36,052 nt of DNA, taken from assembly GCF_014859525.1 (NCBI RefSeq), contig NZ_JACUUB010000026.1, forward strand, positions 1 through 36,052, in the 5' to 3' direction. Origin of the DNA: Marinobacter sp. (GTDB lineage: Bacteria; Pseudomonadota; Gammaproteobacteria; Pseudomonadales; Oleiphilaceae). Made by a program: the position numbers and the translations under genes. Position 1 is the first letter of the stretch. Every line of letters begins with the position of its first letter. Under the pieces are notes generated by a model. It was not told the DNA's origin, ran no database searches, and worked only from the letters and a program-made list of their open reading frames with translations. Positions 11,045-19,947 of the stretch are shown piece by piece.

Positions 11045-11356
11045 TTAGCCCTGAATACCCGTGATCTTGACTTCAGTAAACCACTGACGGTGGCCCTGAC
11101 GCTTCATGGAATGCTTACGACGACGGAACTTGATGATATTGATCTTGGCGTGACGACCGTGGCTAACCACTTCTGCAGTCACCTTGGCACCGTCAACAAC
11201 CGGAGCACCAACCTTCACGTCTTCGCCATTCACTACCAGCAGAACGCGATCGAACTCAACAGAGCCGCCAGTTTCCACTTCGAGCTTTTCAAGCTTCAGC
11301 GTTTCGCCTTCTTTAACACGGTGCTGTTTACCACCGCTAACAATAACTGCGTACAT
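11045..11356 (-). CDS. rplU: 50S ribosomal protein L21
   Basis: L21 binds 23S rRNA in the large subunit. Starting at the ATG at 11354-11356 ([14 protein letters not shown]) the product is 103 residues, the same as E. coli L21; the frame is open eight codons further upstream, but those codons do not belong to the family. The C-terminus, [16 protein letters not shown] followed by TEVKITGI, is typical. It is the first gene of rplU-rpmA. A promoter at 11466-11494 would give a leader of about 100 nt that contains a possible structured region (11380-11437). Confidence 0.97.
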   Translation of the reverse strand: MYAVIVSGGKQHRVKEGETLKLEKLEVETGGSVEFDRVLLVVNGEDVKVGAPVVDGAKVTAEVVSHGRHAKINIIKFRRRKHSMKRQGHRQWFTEVKITGIQG

Positions 11357-11379
11357 TCGTAGTCTCCGCGATTGACCCA

Positions 11380-11437
11380 TCCCTGCTCTTATCCACCTGG
11401 TTCTAAGGGAAGCGCTTTGGCAACCCTATAGCAGGGA
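11380..11437 (-). promoter_or_regulatory. Candidate structured leader of rplU-rpmA mRNA
   Basis: In the transcript, TCCCTGCT (plus 11430-11437) can pair with AGCAGGGA (plus 11380-11387), enclosing 42 nt that include a further GGTT/AACC pairing. The 3' side of the outer stem ends 23 nt before the rplU start codon. Ribosomal-protein leaders often carry autogenous control structures; that role here is an inference. Confidence 0.4.
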
Positions 11438-11465
11438 GCGCAGGTTGGGATGAGTTGGGCGCGTG

Positions 11466-11494
11466 ATTGTACGAAAAGCCGCGAACCAATACAA
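11466..11494 (-). promoter_or_regulatory. Candidate rplU-rpmA promoter
   Basis: On the minus strand TTGTAT (11489-11494) is followed after 17 nt by TACAAT (11466-11471). It diverges from the ispB promoter at 11513-11541. Confidence 0.6.
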
Positions 11495-11512
11495 GGGAGT
11501 TTACGACTCAAG

Positions 11513-11541
11513 TTGACACTGTAGGCAGCAATACCTAGCAT
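11513..11541 (+). promoter_or_regulatory. Candidate ispB promoter
   Basis: TTGACA (11513-11518), a 17-nt spacer and TAGCAT (11536-11541). Transcription would start near 11548, downstream of the in-frame ATG at 11541, which favours the ATG at 11598 as the ispB start. Confidence 0.65.
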
Positions 11542-11597
11542 TGCCGCGACCTGCCCGAAAACTCAACGAAAACACCAGCAAGGGACTTATCAGCCCG

Positions 11598-12566
<969 letters not shown>

Positions 12567-12568
12567 TC

Positions 12569-12609
12569 AAAAAAGGGGCAGGATGCCTGCGGCATTCTGC
12601 CCCTTTTTC
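12569..12609. terminator. Bidirectional intrinsic terminator, ispB / yqjG
   Basis: A long stem (12571-12587 with 12591-12607, three-base loop TGC) has As on the left flank and Ts on the right. It lies between the convergent ispB and yqjG, so it can serve both strands. Confidence 0.9.
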
Positions 12610-12610
12610 T

Positions 12611-13600
12611 TTAAAGACCAATACTCTCTCGCCCGTGAGGCACATCAAAATCCAATTCCGGACCAACGGGCACAATCTGTGTGGGATTGATGGTCCGCTG
12701 GCTCACGTAGTAGTGCTGCTTGATCTGCCGGATATCAACAGTCTCCGCCACACCCGGCACCTGATAGAGCTCCCGCAGGTAACCGGACAGGTTCGGATAG
12801 TCCCGGATTTGCTGCCGATTGCACTTAAAGTGACTGTAATACACGGCATCAAACCGAATCAGCGTGGTAAACAGGCGCCAATCCGCCTCCGTGAGCTCTG
12901 CCCCCAAAAGATAGCGCTGCCGAGACAACTTTTCTTCCAACCAGTCCAGCGACTCAAACAGCGCCGTATAGGCTTCCTCATAGACGCTCTGCGCAGTGGC
13001 AAAACCTGACTTGTAGACACCATTATTGACCGTATCGTAAACCCGCTCGTTCACCGCATCGATCTCATTGCGCAGGCTTGTCGGATAGAAATCCAGACCA
13101 GAATCGACACCGTCCAGATCGTTGAACGCCGAATTGAACATCCGAATGATGTCTGCCGACTCGTTGCTGACAATGGTCTCCTCCTGCTTGTCCCAGAGTA
13201 CTGGCACGGTCACTCGCCCGGAATAGTTCGACGCCGCACGGGTGTAAATCTGGTGCATGAACGCTGAGTCATAAAGGTGGTCCTGGTGTTGCGCATCGCC
13301 CGACCGAAACTCCCAGCCGTTCTCCACCATGTCAGGATGCACCACAGACACCGAAATATGCGACTCCAGCCCTTTCAAAACCCGGAAGATCAAGGTTCGA
13401 TGCGCCCAGGGGCAAGCCATGGACACGTAAAGGTGATAACGCCCACTCTCAGCCGCGAAACCACCCTCACCCACCGGCCCCGGCGAACCATCCGCCGTCA
13501 CCCAGTTACGAAATCGAGCGGCTTCGCGTTCAAACTTGCCACCCGTTTTGTCCGTGTCGTACCACTGATCATGCCACTTGCCATCCACCAATAAACCCAT
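12611..13600 (-). CDS. yqjG: Glutathionyl-hydroquinone reductase (Xi-class GST, YqjG/ECM4 family)
   Basis: This family reduces glutathionyl-hydroquinones back to hydroquinones with glutathione, a quinone detoxification step. The 329-residue length matches E. coli YqjG. The catalytic cysteine is C63 in the family motif CPWAHR, and the N-terminal domain shows GRYHLYVSMACPWAHRTL and the C-terminal helical domain RLFTTLIRFDAVYYSHFKCN. The ATG at 13598-13600 follows a strong GGGGAGGGTG ribosome binding site. A YhaJ-like LysR gene starts 189 nt away on the other strand; in E. coli yqjG and yhaJ are also close neighbours, which suggests a regulatory link. Confidence 0.93.
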   Translation of the reverse strand: MGLLVDGKWHDQWYDTDKTGGKFEREAARFRNWVTADGSPGPVGEGGFAAESGRYHLYVSMACPWAHRTLIFRVLKGLESHISVSVVHPDMVENGWEFRSGDAQHQDHLYDSAFMHQIYTRAASNYSGRVTVPVLWDKQEETIVSNESADIIRMFNSAFNDLDGVDSGLDFYPTSLRNEIDAVNERVYDTVNNGVYKSGFATAQSVYEEAYTALFESLDWLEEKLSRQRYLLGAELTEADWRLFTTLIRFDAVYYSHFKCNRQQIRDYPNLSGYLRELYQVPGVAETVDIRQIKQHYYVSQRTINPTQIVPVGPELDFDVPHGRESIGL

Positions 13601-13613
13601 AACACCCTCCCCT

Positions 13614-13708
13614 GGGGGTCAGACCCAAAAACATTTAAACTTATCAATTGCACCGGGGTCAGACCCAAGTGCATTTGGCGGGGCGAAATGCACTTGGGTC
13701 TGACCCCG
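13614..13708. repeat. GGGGTCAGACCC palindromic repeat (REP-like)
   Basis: A perfect 23-bp inverted repeat (13654-13676 with 13686-13708, 9-nt spacer) is built on GGGGTCAGACCCAAGTGCAT. A third, partial copy, GGGGTCAGACCCAAAAACAT, lies at 13615-13634 in the same orientation as the left arm. I recognise GGGGTCAGACCC as a word that is frequent in intergenic palindromes of many proteobacteria, often considered REP/RAYT-related; that link is from memory. No transposase gene is nearby. Confidence 0.85.
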
Positions 13709-13789
13709 TTTAATTTAGAGACAGGCTAGCGGGTTGGCTGCTAGGCTGATAGCAAGCATTTCTGGCAGACACTTTCAGATTATTCGAAC

Positions 13790-14710
13790 ATGCATACAGC
13801 GATTACGATAGATGCACTCAAAGTACTGGACGCCATTGACCGCAAGGGCAGTTTTGCCGGGGCTGCGGGCGAGCTGTTCCGGGTTCCTTCGGCCATCAGT
13901 TACACGATTCAGAAGCTCGAAGAAGATCTGAGCGTCAGTATCTTTGACCGTACAGGCCACAAAGCAGTGCTTACTCCAGCTGGCCGGTACCTGCTGGATG
14001 AAGGGCGATCGTTGCTCGAAGCAGCGGAAAATCTGGCCCATACCACCCGCCAGGTTGCCCAGGGCTGGGAGACTCGGCTTCGCATTGGGTTTAACTCACT
14101 GTTGCCTGGTGACTGTCTTTTCAAGGCCATTGAGGAGTTTTATCAACTGGGCGTGCCGGTCGACGTGCAAATTATCGAAGAAGTGTTCGCCGGCGCCTGG
14201 GACGCCCTGCAGAGCCGGCGGGTAGACATGGTGGTGGGCGCAGACGAGCTCAGCAAGCCGGCAGGCGCATTCGCCACCAAAGCCCTGGGCGAAGTGTCTT
14301 TTGTGTTCGCGGTCGCCGCCAATCATCCGCTGGCCGATGTAACCGGCCCGCTAACCGAAGCAGACATCGCCCAATTCCCGGCTGCGGTCGCCGCAGACAC
14401 ATCTCGTGCCCTGCCGGCGGGGCATGCTGGCATCTTTCATCAACAACGAACCCTCACCGTCAGTAACGTTGACCAGAAGATTGCCGCTCAGGAGGCGGGC
14501 CTCGGCGTTGGCTGGCTGCCGCTTTCCCGAATCCGCGAGCAGCTGGAGCAGGGCACACTGATCACTAAAGAAATACACGATCCGCGTCCCCCCATCCGTA
14601 TTCACCTGGCCCGCCATAGTGAAGACCAAGGCAAAGCCCTGATGTGGTTCTGGAGGCGTTTGAGCGAAGACCAAAGCATCCGGAACTGGCTGCAGCCGGA
14701 GCGCATTTAA
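13790..14710 (+). CDS. LysR-family transcriptional regulator, YhaJ-like
   Basis: This is a 306-residue LysR-type regulator with an N-terminal winged helix-turn-helix (residues 5-65, LKVLDAIDRKGSFAGAAGEL, then AISYTIQKLEEDL and VSIFDRTGHKAVLTPAGRYL) and a periplasmic-binding-protein-like effector domain. The phrases DAIDRKGSFA, VPSAISYTIQKLEE, FDRTGHK and GWETRL closely match what I recall of E. coli YhaJ, a regulator linked to quinone or aromatic stress. It is divergent from yqjG across a 189-nt gap that carries the REP-like repeat. Regulation of yqjG is a plausible inference; autoregulation is common in the family. Confidence 0.88.
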   Translation: MHTAITIDALKVLDAIDRKGSFAGAAGELFRVPSAISYTIQKLEEDLSVSIFDRTGHKAVLTPAGRYLLDEGRSLLEAAENLAHTTRQVAQGWETRLRIGFNSLLPGDCLFKAIEEFYQLGVPVDVQIIEEVFAGAWDALQSRRVDMVVGADELSKPAGAFATKALGEVSFVFAVAANHPLADVTGPLTEADIAQFPAAVAADTSRALPAGHAGIFHQQRTLTVSNVDQKIAAQEAGLGVGWLPLSRIREQLEQGTLITKEIHDPRPPIRIHLARHSEDQGKALMWFWRRLSEDQSIRNWLQPERI

Positions 14711-14795
14711 GGCACCCTGGCCAACCTGCACACAGCAGCGCCGGGATATACTGACTCAACCGCGAATTATAACGTGACACAAGGGAGCGCGCTTA

Positions 14796-16322
14796 ATGCG
14801 TCAACTGTCGGAACTGGATGCCTCGTTTCTGTATCTCGAGTCGGAAACCACGCCGATGCACATTGGCGGTGTTTACCTGTTCGATGCCAGCAGCCTGGAC
14901 AAGCCTCTGGCATTCAGTACATTTGTCGCCTACCTGTGCAGTCGGTTGCATGTGGTCCCGCTGTTCCGCCAAAAGCTGAAAGAAATCCCGCTGCGCCTGG
15001 GCCGTCCCTATTGGATTGACGACGCTGGCTTTAGCATCGAACGCCATCTGGCCTACGTAAACCTGGGCGAGCATGGCAAACAAACCAGTCTTATGTCCTT
15101 GGCTGCCAAGATCCTCGAAGAACCACTCAAACGTGATCGCCCCCTGTGGCACATCACGTTTGTAGATGGATTTCAGATCGACAGCCCCGAGGGTAGTAAA
15201 GAAGGCTTTGCTCTGATCATAAAGTTGCACCATGCCGCCATTGACGCCTTCAGCGGTGAAGAAATCATGGGCAAGCTCCTGGAGTACACGCCGGAGCCTC
15301 GGCCCATCTCGCCACCACGGGCCTGGCTGGCTCGGCCGGAGCCTTCAGAAGAAAGGGTTTTCCTGCAGGCCGGAGCCAACATACTGAAGACACCCATGCA
15401 GGTTGCCTCCCTTGCATACAGCGCAGCAGAAGCCACGGCCAAGGGCCTGGTTAAAAAGCAGCTCCGGAAGCTGCCTTTACCGCTGCCATTCTTTACCGCA
15501 CCACACAGCCCTTTTAATCGGCAGATCACCGCCAACCGGCGCATTGTCTCTGCCAGCATCCAGCTTTCAAGGCTGAAAGCCATCAAGGCAAGCCTGGGCG
15601 ATGTCACGCTCAACGACGTTGTACTTGGCCTGTGCGCCGAAACCTTAAGGCGCTACCTGCACCAGCAGGGCAGCGACACCAACAAATCTCTGGTCGCCAT
15701 GACCCCGATCTCTGTGCGCTCCAGCAGCCTGCGCCGGGCAACCGGCAACCAGATGTCTGCCATGTTGTTGGACCTCGCTACCTGCGAATCCAACCCGGCA
15801 GCCCGTATTCGGCGAATTCACCGCAACGCCGTCGAGTCAGAACCCTACCGGGAAGCCATTGCTGCAGACCGGCTAACCGAACTGTTACCCTCGACTCTGC
15901 TGGCACTCTCTGCCCGACTGTATTCCGAGTTTCAGGTTGCTCAACGCTACCATCCGCTGTTCAATCTGCCGATTACCAACGTGCCCGGTCCCCAGGTGCC
16001 ATTGTTTCTACAAGGTGCCCGACTGGCTTGCCAATACAATACAGCCCCCCTATTTGACAGCCTGGGACTGGTGATCGTAGCGGTTAGCTATCAAGGCCAG
16101 CTAACGCTGAACTTCACCTTATGTCCAGATGTTGTGCCTGAAGGGGAATCCCTGGAGGGACTGGTGCAAGAGAGCCTGAAGAGTATAGAAGAATGCACAT
16201 CGCACCTGGGGCCCGATCAGGGAATGGAGCCACACGAACATGGCTCTCAAAATCTGACAGATGAGGTACTGACGTTTCTGGAGAACACATTGAAAGGCAG
16301 CATCGGAAAGCTCCGGCGCTGA
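14796..16322 (+). CDS. Wax ester synthase / diacylglycerol acyltransferase (WS/DGAT)
   Basis: WS/DGAT enzymes transfer acyl groups from acyl-CoA to fatty alcohols or diacylglycerol to make storage wax esters or triacylglycerol. The 508-residue product has the N-terminal LDASFLYLES and TPMHIGGVYLF, PLWHITFVDGF near 116-126, the histidine motif HHAAIDA at 145-151, the LNDVVLGLCAETLRRYL region, and FNLPITNVPGPQVPLFLQGA near the C-terminus. The catalytic HHxxxDG motif ends in Ala (A151) instead of Gly. The ATG at 14796 has AGGGAG 8 nt upstream. Marinobacter carries several paralogues of this family; which one this is cannot be told here. It ends with about 55 residues of hydrophilic tail. Confidence 0.92.
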   Translation: MRQLSELDASFLYLESETTPMHIGGVYLFDASSLDKPLAFSTFVAYLCSRLHVVPLFRQKLKEIPLRLGRPYWIDDAGFSIERHLAYVNLGEHGKQTSLMSLAAKILEEPLKRDRPLWHITFVDGFQIDSPEGSKEGFALIIKLHHAAIDAFSGEEIMGKLLEYTPEPRPISPPRAWLARPEPSEERVFLQAGANILKTPMQVASLAYSAAEATAKGLVKKQLRKLPLPLPFFTAPHSPFNRQITANRRIVSASIQLSRLKAIKASLGDVTLNDVVLGLCAETLRRYLHQQGSDTNKSLVAMTPISVRSSSLRRATGNQMSAMLLDLATCESNPAARIRRIHRNAVESEPYREAIAADRLTELLPSTLLALSARLYSEFQVAQRYHPLFNLPITNVPGPQVPLFLQGARLACQYNTAPLFDSLGLVIVAVSYQGQLTLNFTLCPDVVPEGESLEGLVQESLKSIEECTSHLGPDQGMEPHEHGSQNLTDEVLTFLENTLKGSIGKLRR

Positions 16323-16353
16323 GGGTTTGGCCAAGCGTTGCCCGGCCAAACGC
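16323..16353. terminator. Weak hairpin between convergent genes
   Basis: GTTTGGCC (16325-16332) pairs with GGCCAAAC (16344-16351), extendable past one mismatch. It lies in the 36-nt gap between the acyltransferase and the lipoprotein gene. There is no clean T-run on either side, so terminator activity is uncertain. Confidence 0.4.
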
Positions 16354-16358
16354 TGTTA

Positions 16359-17006
16359 TTACTCGAATGCCCAGCGCAGGAACGTTCGTTTTTCTTCTTC
16401 CGATGCTTCGCCCCACAGGGACTTCAGACGATCCAGAGCAGTGTCCTCGGCTTCAGACTCATAACCTTCAGCCGATGACGACAGTGCCGTGCGCGGCGCA
16501 TCTACCACGGTGCCATCCCACAAGACAGACCGTGCAACCACGCCACCCTCCTCAGTAACGATGGCCGCGGAGAAGTCCTCCATCATTGCCTCGGCTTGCT
16601 GTCGGGATGAGGGCTTGTCAAATTCAAACCGATAGACCATCCCCGGCTGCGCATCAAAACGCACTCGCTGACGCTCACTTTCGACAGTGTGAACTTTGGA
16701 TTCGCCATCGCGAACAACCCCGGTACGGGCCCATATCGTCTTATAGGTGAACACCAACTCGTTTTCACCCGGCAACAAGCCATAATCCAGGGCCAGGTCG
16801 CTCACCAGAAAATTGGTCACGCTTCGGCCATTGACTGTCGTCACGTTAATCTGACCCGGAGCCTTAAGCACTGCCGGGGTGTCTGCACCGGCTGGATTTC
16901 CTTGCCAAGTGTCAATGCGAGTGAGCGATGACGCACATCCGGCCACCGCAAAACTCAAGGTCAGGGCGAGCAACGTGAAAACCCTCGAAACGTAACGAAT
17001 ACTCAT
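16359..17006 (-). CDS. DUF2057-like outer-membrane or periplasmic lipoprotein
   Basis: The 215-residue product has a lipoprotein signal peptide: MSIRYVSRVF, a hydrophobic stretch, then the lipobox VAGC with C24 as the lipidated residue and Ala-Ser-Ser after it, compatible with outer-membrane sorting. The body resembles DUF2057 (YccT family): an early NVTTVNGRSV strand, GLLPGENELVFTYK, PGMVYRFEF, and the closing RTFLRWAFE, similar to the FLQWA end of YccT. The family function is poorly known. The ATG at 17004-17006 has AAGGAG upstream. It is convergent with the acyltransferase gene and divergent from 17218-17421. Confidence 0.7.
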   Translation of the reverse strand: MSIRYVSRVFTLLALTLSFAVAGCASSLTRIDTWQGNPAGADTPAVLKAPGQINVTTVNGRSVTNFLVSDLALDYGLLPGENELVFTYKTIWARTGVVRDGESKVHTVESERQRVRFDAQPGMVYRFEFDKPSSRQQAEAMMEDFSAAIVTEEGGVVARSVLWDGTVVDAPRTALSSSAEGYESEAEDTALDRLKSLWGEASEEEKRTFLRWAFE

Positions 17007-17217
17007 TTCAACTCCTTTTCCTTGAAGGGGCCAGGCGGCCTATAGCACTGTATTTGAACTGCTAGCATTCTGACTGCGCAAACAAGGCGGGGCAAGCAAT
17101 GCGTAAAGAATGTAAATAAATGTTGAATTCGGCTGCAATTGGATTAATTTTAATCAGGTCGGCAAACATTATCCGTCGCCCGAGAAGAAAAAAATAAGCG
17201 GGCACAGGAGTTCTAGC

Positions 17218-17421
17218 ATGGAAACTAACCGCAGAACCGGAGAACAAGGCCCGGCTCCCTTTCGCAGCAGTCGTTTTTTCTGCGTTGGCAGCAAATGGTA
17301 TTTCACCACCCGGGAAGGCTTTGACAGCGGGCCCTTTGCCTCCCGCGAGCGGGCAGAAATTGGCCTTAAACGCTTTCTGCATGTTGTACAGCTGCTACCG
17401 GAGGAACAGCAGATTCACTGA
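17218..17421 (+). CDS. Small conserved protein, DUF6316-like
   Basis: A 67-residue soluble protein with the centre FFCVGSKWYFTTREGFDSGP followed by FASRERAEIGLKRFL. The pattern of an aromatic strand, KWYF.TREG and a short helix is what I recall of small DUF6316 proteins in marine gammaproteobacteria; the family name is from memory. It has a good ribosome binding site (AGGAGTTCTAGC before the ATG). There is no signal peptide or membrane segment. It stands alone between a divergent lipoprotein gene and the convergent pgpA. Function unknown. Confidence 0.65.
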   Translation: METNRRTGEQGPAPFRSSRFFCVGSKWYFTTREGFDSGPFASRERAEIGLKRFLHVVQLLPEEQQIH

Positions 17422-17471
17422 CAGCGGCGGCCCAGGCGGCCTCGGCAACTTAACCGAGTGGGTGTTGCCCC

Positions 17472-17996
17472 TCAAATGATTGGCACCACCCACACATTGA
17501 TGGCCCAGAGGCAGGCCAGGGCCATGATCCCCGCCACAACGTCATCCACCATGATGCCCAGCCCTCCGGGCATTCGGGCATCCAGCCAGCTGATCGGCCA
17601 GGGCTTGACCACATCAAACAGCCGGAACAGTGCAAACGCCAGCAGCACGCCAATGATTTGACCCGGGAACAAACCCAGCGCAATCCACATACCGACGAAC
17701 TCATCCCAGACAATCCCTCCGTGATCATGAACGTTCAGGTCGTTTGCGGTTTTTCCACACAGCCAGATACCCACCAGAAACGCTGCCAGCACAACCAGCC
17801 AGTACGCCACCGGGGGCAGCCACGCAAAGGTGTACCACACCGGAATAGCCGCCACACTGCCCCAGGTGCCCGGCGCCTTTGGCATCGCGCCACTACCAAA
17901 ACCAAAGGCCAGGAAATGCACCGGGTTGCGAAGAAACCCCGGCGGCAATGGCGCCTTGGGGTCCTTTGGCTCAGGGGTTACGTTGTTATCGTTCAA
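17472..17996 (-). CDS. pgpA: Phosphatidylglycerophosphatase A
   Basis: PgpA dephosphorylates phosphatidylglycerol phosphate to phosphatidylglycerol in the inner membrane. The 174-residue product (E. coli 172) has several hydrophobic segments and the family signatures FGFGSGAMPKAPGTWGSVAA, DLNVHDHGGIVWDEFVGMWI and FDVVKPWPISWLDARMPGG, then GIMVDDVVAG. The chosen start is TTG at 17994-17996, overlapping the thiL stop (TTGA) with GGGAG upstream; the next in-frame Met, at residue 38, would cut into the conserved domain. Translational coupling with thiL is likely. The nusB-thiL-pgpA order is conserved from E. coli to Pseudomonas. Confidence 0.94.
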   Translation of the reverse strand: MNDNNVTPEPKDPKAPLPPGFLRNPVHFLAFGFGSGAMPKAPGTWGSVAAIPVWYTFAWLPPVAYWLVVLAAFLVGIWLCGKTANDLNVHDHGGIVWDEFVGMWIALGLFPGQIIGVLLAFALFRLFDVVKPWPISWLDARMPGGLGIMVDDVVAGIMALACLWAINVWVVPII

Positions 17997-18943
17997 ACCA
18001 CTCTCCCAAAATGATCAAACCCGGGGCGCACCTCAGCCAGGTTCGCCCCGGCCAGGTGCACGCCTGGTGCTTTCCGAATCCGACCTATAACCGTCAGCGC
18101 CGCCCGAGCCTCTGGCGCCAGCTCTGCCAAGACATCGGGCGCTATCGCCACACACAGCTCGTAGTCATCTCCGGCCGTCAACGCCAGGCTCAACGCCTGG
18201 CCACCCTGCAATTGCTGTAACTCGGGCATCATCGGTATGGTACCAGCGTCGAGATCGGCACCCACGGCCGAGGCATCCAGAATATGCTGAAGATCGGCCA
18301 GCAGACCATCGGATATATCTATGGCCGCAGAGGCCTTACCTGCCAATAACTGCCCCAATGCCAGCCTCGGCTCAGGAAAATGATAACGCCTCAACACCGC
18401 CTGGCGCACACTATCTGGCTCTGGATCCTCCAGATAGTCGAGCGCCGCTCCGGCACTGCCGAGCGGGCCAGACACACAGATCAAATCGCCGGGTCGAGCA
18501 CCGGAGCGGCGAATCGCCCTGTCCGTAGCTACCGTACCGTGCACCTGGAGACTGATGGTCAGTGGCCCTCGGGTGGTATCGCCTCCTGCAAGCGCGATGT
18601 CAAATGCCTCACTGGCTCTGGCCAACCCTTCAGCAAACCCGGATAGCCAGAGCGGATCCGCTGCCGGCAAGGTCAGCGCCAGGGTGAAGCAGACAGGCTC
18701 CGCCCCCATGGCGGCCAGATCGCTAGTCGCCACCGCCAGCGCACGCCAACCAAGATGAGAAGAAGAGTAATCCAAAGGAAAGTGAACACCTTCAACCAGG
18801 GTATCCACAGAGAAGACAAGATCCCTACCCGGCGGAACACGCTGTATAGCGCAGTCGTCGCCGGGGCCGAGCACAAGCTGACCGGTTCTGGCCTTGGCGG
18901 CCAGGGGCTGGAAATACTGCCGGATCAGCTCGAATTCACCCAT
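17993..18943 (-). CDS. thiL: Thiamine-monophosphate kinase
   Basis: ThiL phosphorylates thiamine monophosphate to the cofactor thiamine diphosphate. The 316-residue product has the PurM-like ATP-binding fold with GPGDDCAI near residue 26, VFSVDTLVEGVHFP, and the later ISDGLLADL and TAGDDYELC motifs, all complete. The ATG is at 18941-18943, 3 nt after the nusB stop; its stop overlaps the TTG start of pgpA. It sits in the rib-nusB-thiL-pgpA operon. Confidence 0.96.
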   Translation of the reverse strand: MGEFELIRQYFQPLAAKARTGQLVLGPGDDCAIQRVPPGRDLVFSVDTLVEGVHFPLDYSSSHLGWRALAVATSDLAAMGAEPVCFTLALTLPAADPLWLSGFAEGLARASEAFDIALAGGDTTRGPLTISLQVHGTVATDRAIRRSGARPGDLICVSGPLGSAGAALDYLEDPEPDSVRQAVLRRYHFPEPRLALGQLLAGKASAAIDISDGLLADLQHILDASAVGADLDAGTIPMMPELQQLQGGQALSLALTAGDDYELCVAIAPDVLAELAPEARAALTVIGRIRKAPGVHLAGANLAEVRPGFDHFGRVV

Positions 18944-18946
18944 GAA

Positions 18947-19423
18947 TCAGCGCGGGCGGGTCTCAGCCAGCCGCAGCCGACGACTTAGCTTGTCCAGCAC
19001 ACTGTTTACAAACTTGTGGCCTTCGGTGCCACCGAACCGTTTGGCCATTTCGATGCCTTCGTTGATCACCACCTTATAGGGCACATCAAGGCGGTGTCTC
19101 AGCTCGTAGGCACCCAGGCGCACAATGGCCAGCTCAACCGGGTCCACTTCTTTCAGGGGCCGATCAAGGTAGGGCTCGATCAGTTTATCCAGCTCGGCCT
19201 GTTCCCGGTGCACACCCCTTAAAACATCGCGGAAATACATCACATCAACCTTGCTCATGTCGTTATCGACCATGAACTCGGCTTCAATATCCGAAATCGG
19301 CGACTTGCTGAAGTGCCGCTGGTACAGCCCCTGCATTGCAAGGCCTCTGGCGCGGCGACGATCACCGGCCTTTGGCTTGCTGGTATTCCCCGACTGGGGG
19401 AAGGTATCACCCGCTTCGTTCAT
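18947..19423 (-). CDS. nusB: Transcription antitermination factor NusB
   Basis: NusB binds boxA RNA with S10 (NusE) in rRNA antitermination complexes. The 158-residue product has a polar N-terminal extension of about 20 residues and then the all-helical NusB fold, beginning [14 protein letters not shown] and including [34 protein letters not shown] and [11 protein letters not shown]. Its ATG overlaps the ribH stop by one base (TAATG) and its stop is 3 nt from thiL, so the three genes are translationally coupled. Confidence 0.96.
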   Translation of the reverse strand: MNEAGDTFPQSGNTSKPKAGDRRRARGLAMQGLYQRHFSKSPISDIEAEFMVDNDMSKVDVMYFRDVLRGVHREQAELDKLIEPYLDRPLKEVDPVELAIVRLGAYELRHRLDVPYKVVINEGIEMAKRFGGTEGHKFVNSVLDKLSRRLRLAETRPR

Positions 19424-19899
19424 TACTCACCCAACTTTTTGAACAGGCTGACCATTTCCAGGGCAGTGATGGCCGCTTCGGCGCCTTTATTGCCGGCTTT
19501 GGTGCCGGAGCGCTCGATGGCCTGCTCGATAGAATCCACGGTCAGCACACCAAACGCCACAGGTACGTCAGAATCCAGGCTCACCGCACCCAGGCCACTG
19601 GCGGCTTCACCGGCGACGTATTCGAAGTGCGGGGTACCACCACGAATCACGGCGCCCAGAGCGATGATGGCATCGTACTCCGTGGTTTCAGCAACACGCT
19701 TGACCGCCAGCGGCATTTCATAGGCGCCGGGCACCCGGACAATGGTAATGTCATCTGCTGAGATGCCATGGCGAAGCAGGGTGTCAACGGCACCGTCCAC
19801 CAGGCTTTCAACCACAAAGCCGTTAAAGCGGCCAACAACCAGCGCGTAGCGTCCACCGCACTGGGTAAAATCACCTTCAATTACTTTGATATCGGCCAT
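19423..19899 (-). CDS. ribH: 6,7-dimethyl-8-ribityllumazine synthase
   Basis: Lumazine synthase condenses the pyrimidine made through RibD with the four-carbon unit made by RibB, the penultimate step of riboflavin synthesis. The 158-residue product (E. coli 156) has [15 protein letters not shown], the active-site [31 protein letters not shown] and [12 protein letters not shown]. The start at 19897-19899 ([11 protein letters not shown]) is preceded by AAGGAG at good spacing and was chosen over an ATG 13 codons upstream. It overlaps nusB by one base and follows ribB by 48 nt. Confidence 0.96.
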   Translation of the reverse strand: MADIKVIEGDFTQCGGRYALVVGRFNGFVVESLVDGAVDTLLRHGISADDITIVRVPGAYEMPLAVKRVAETTEYDAIIALGAVIRGGTPHFEYVAGEAASGLGAVSLDSDVPVAFGVLTVDSIEQAIERSGTKAGNKGAEAAITALEMVSLFKKLGE

Positions 19900-19947
19900 C
19901 TGGGGCTCCTTCACGGGTTGCAGTAGCTTTGGCTGCAACCAGGCTAA

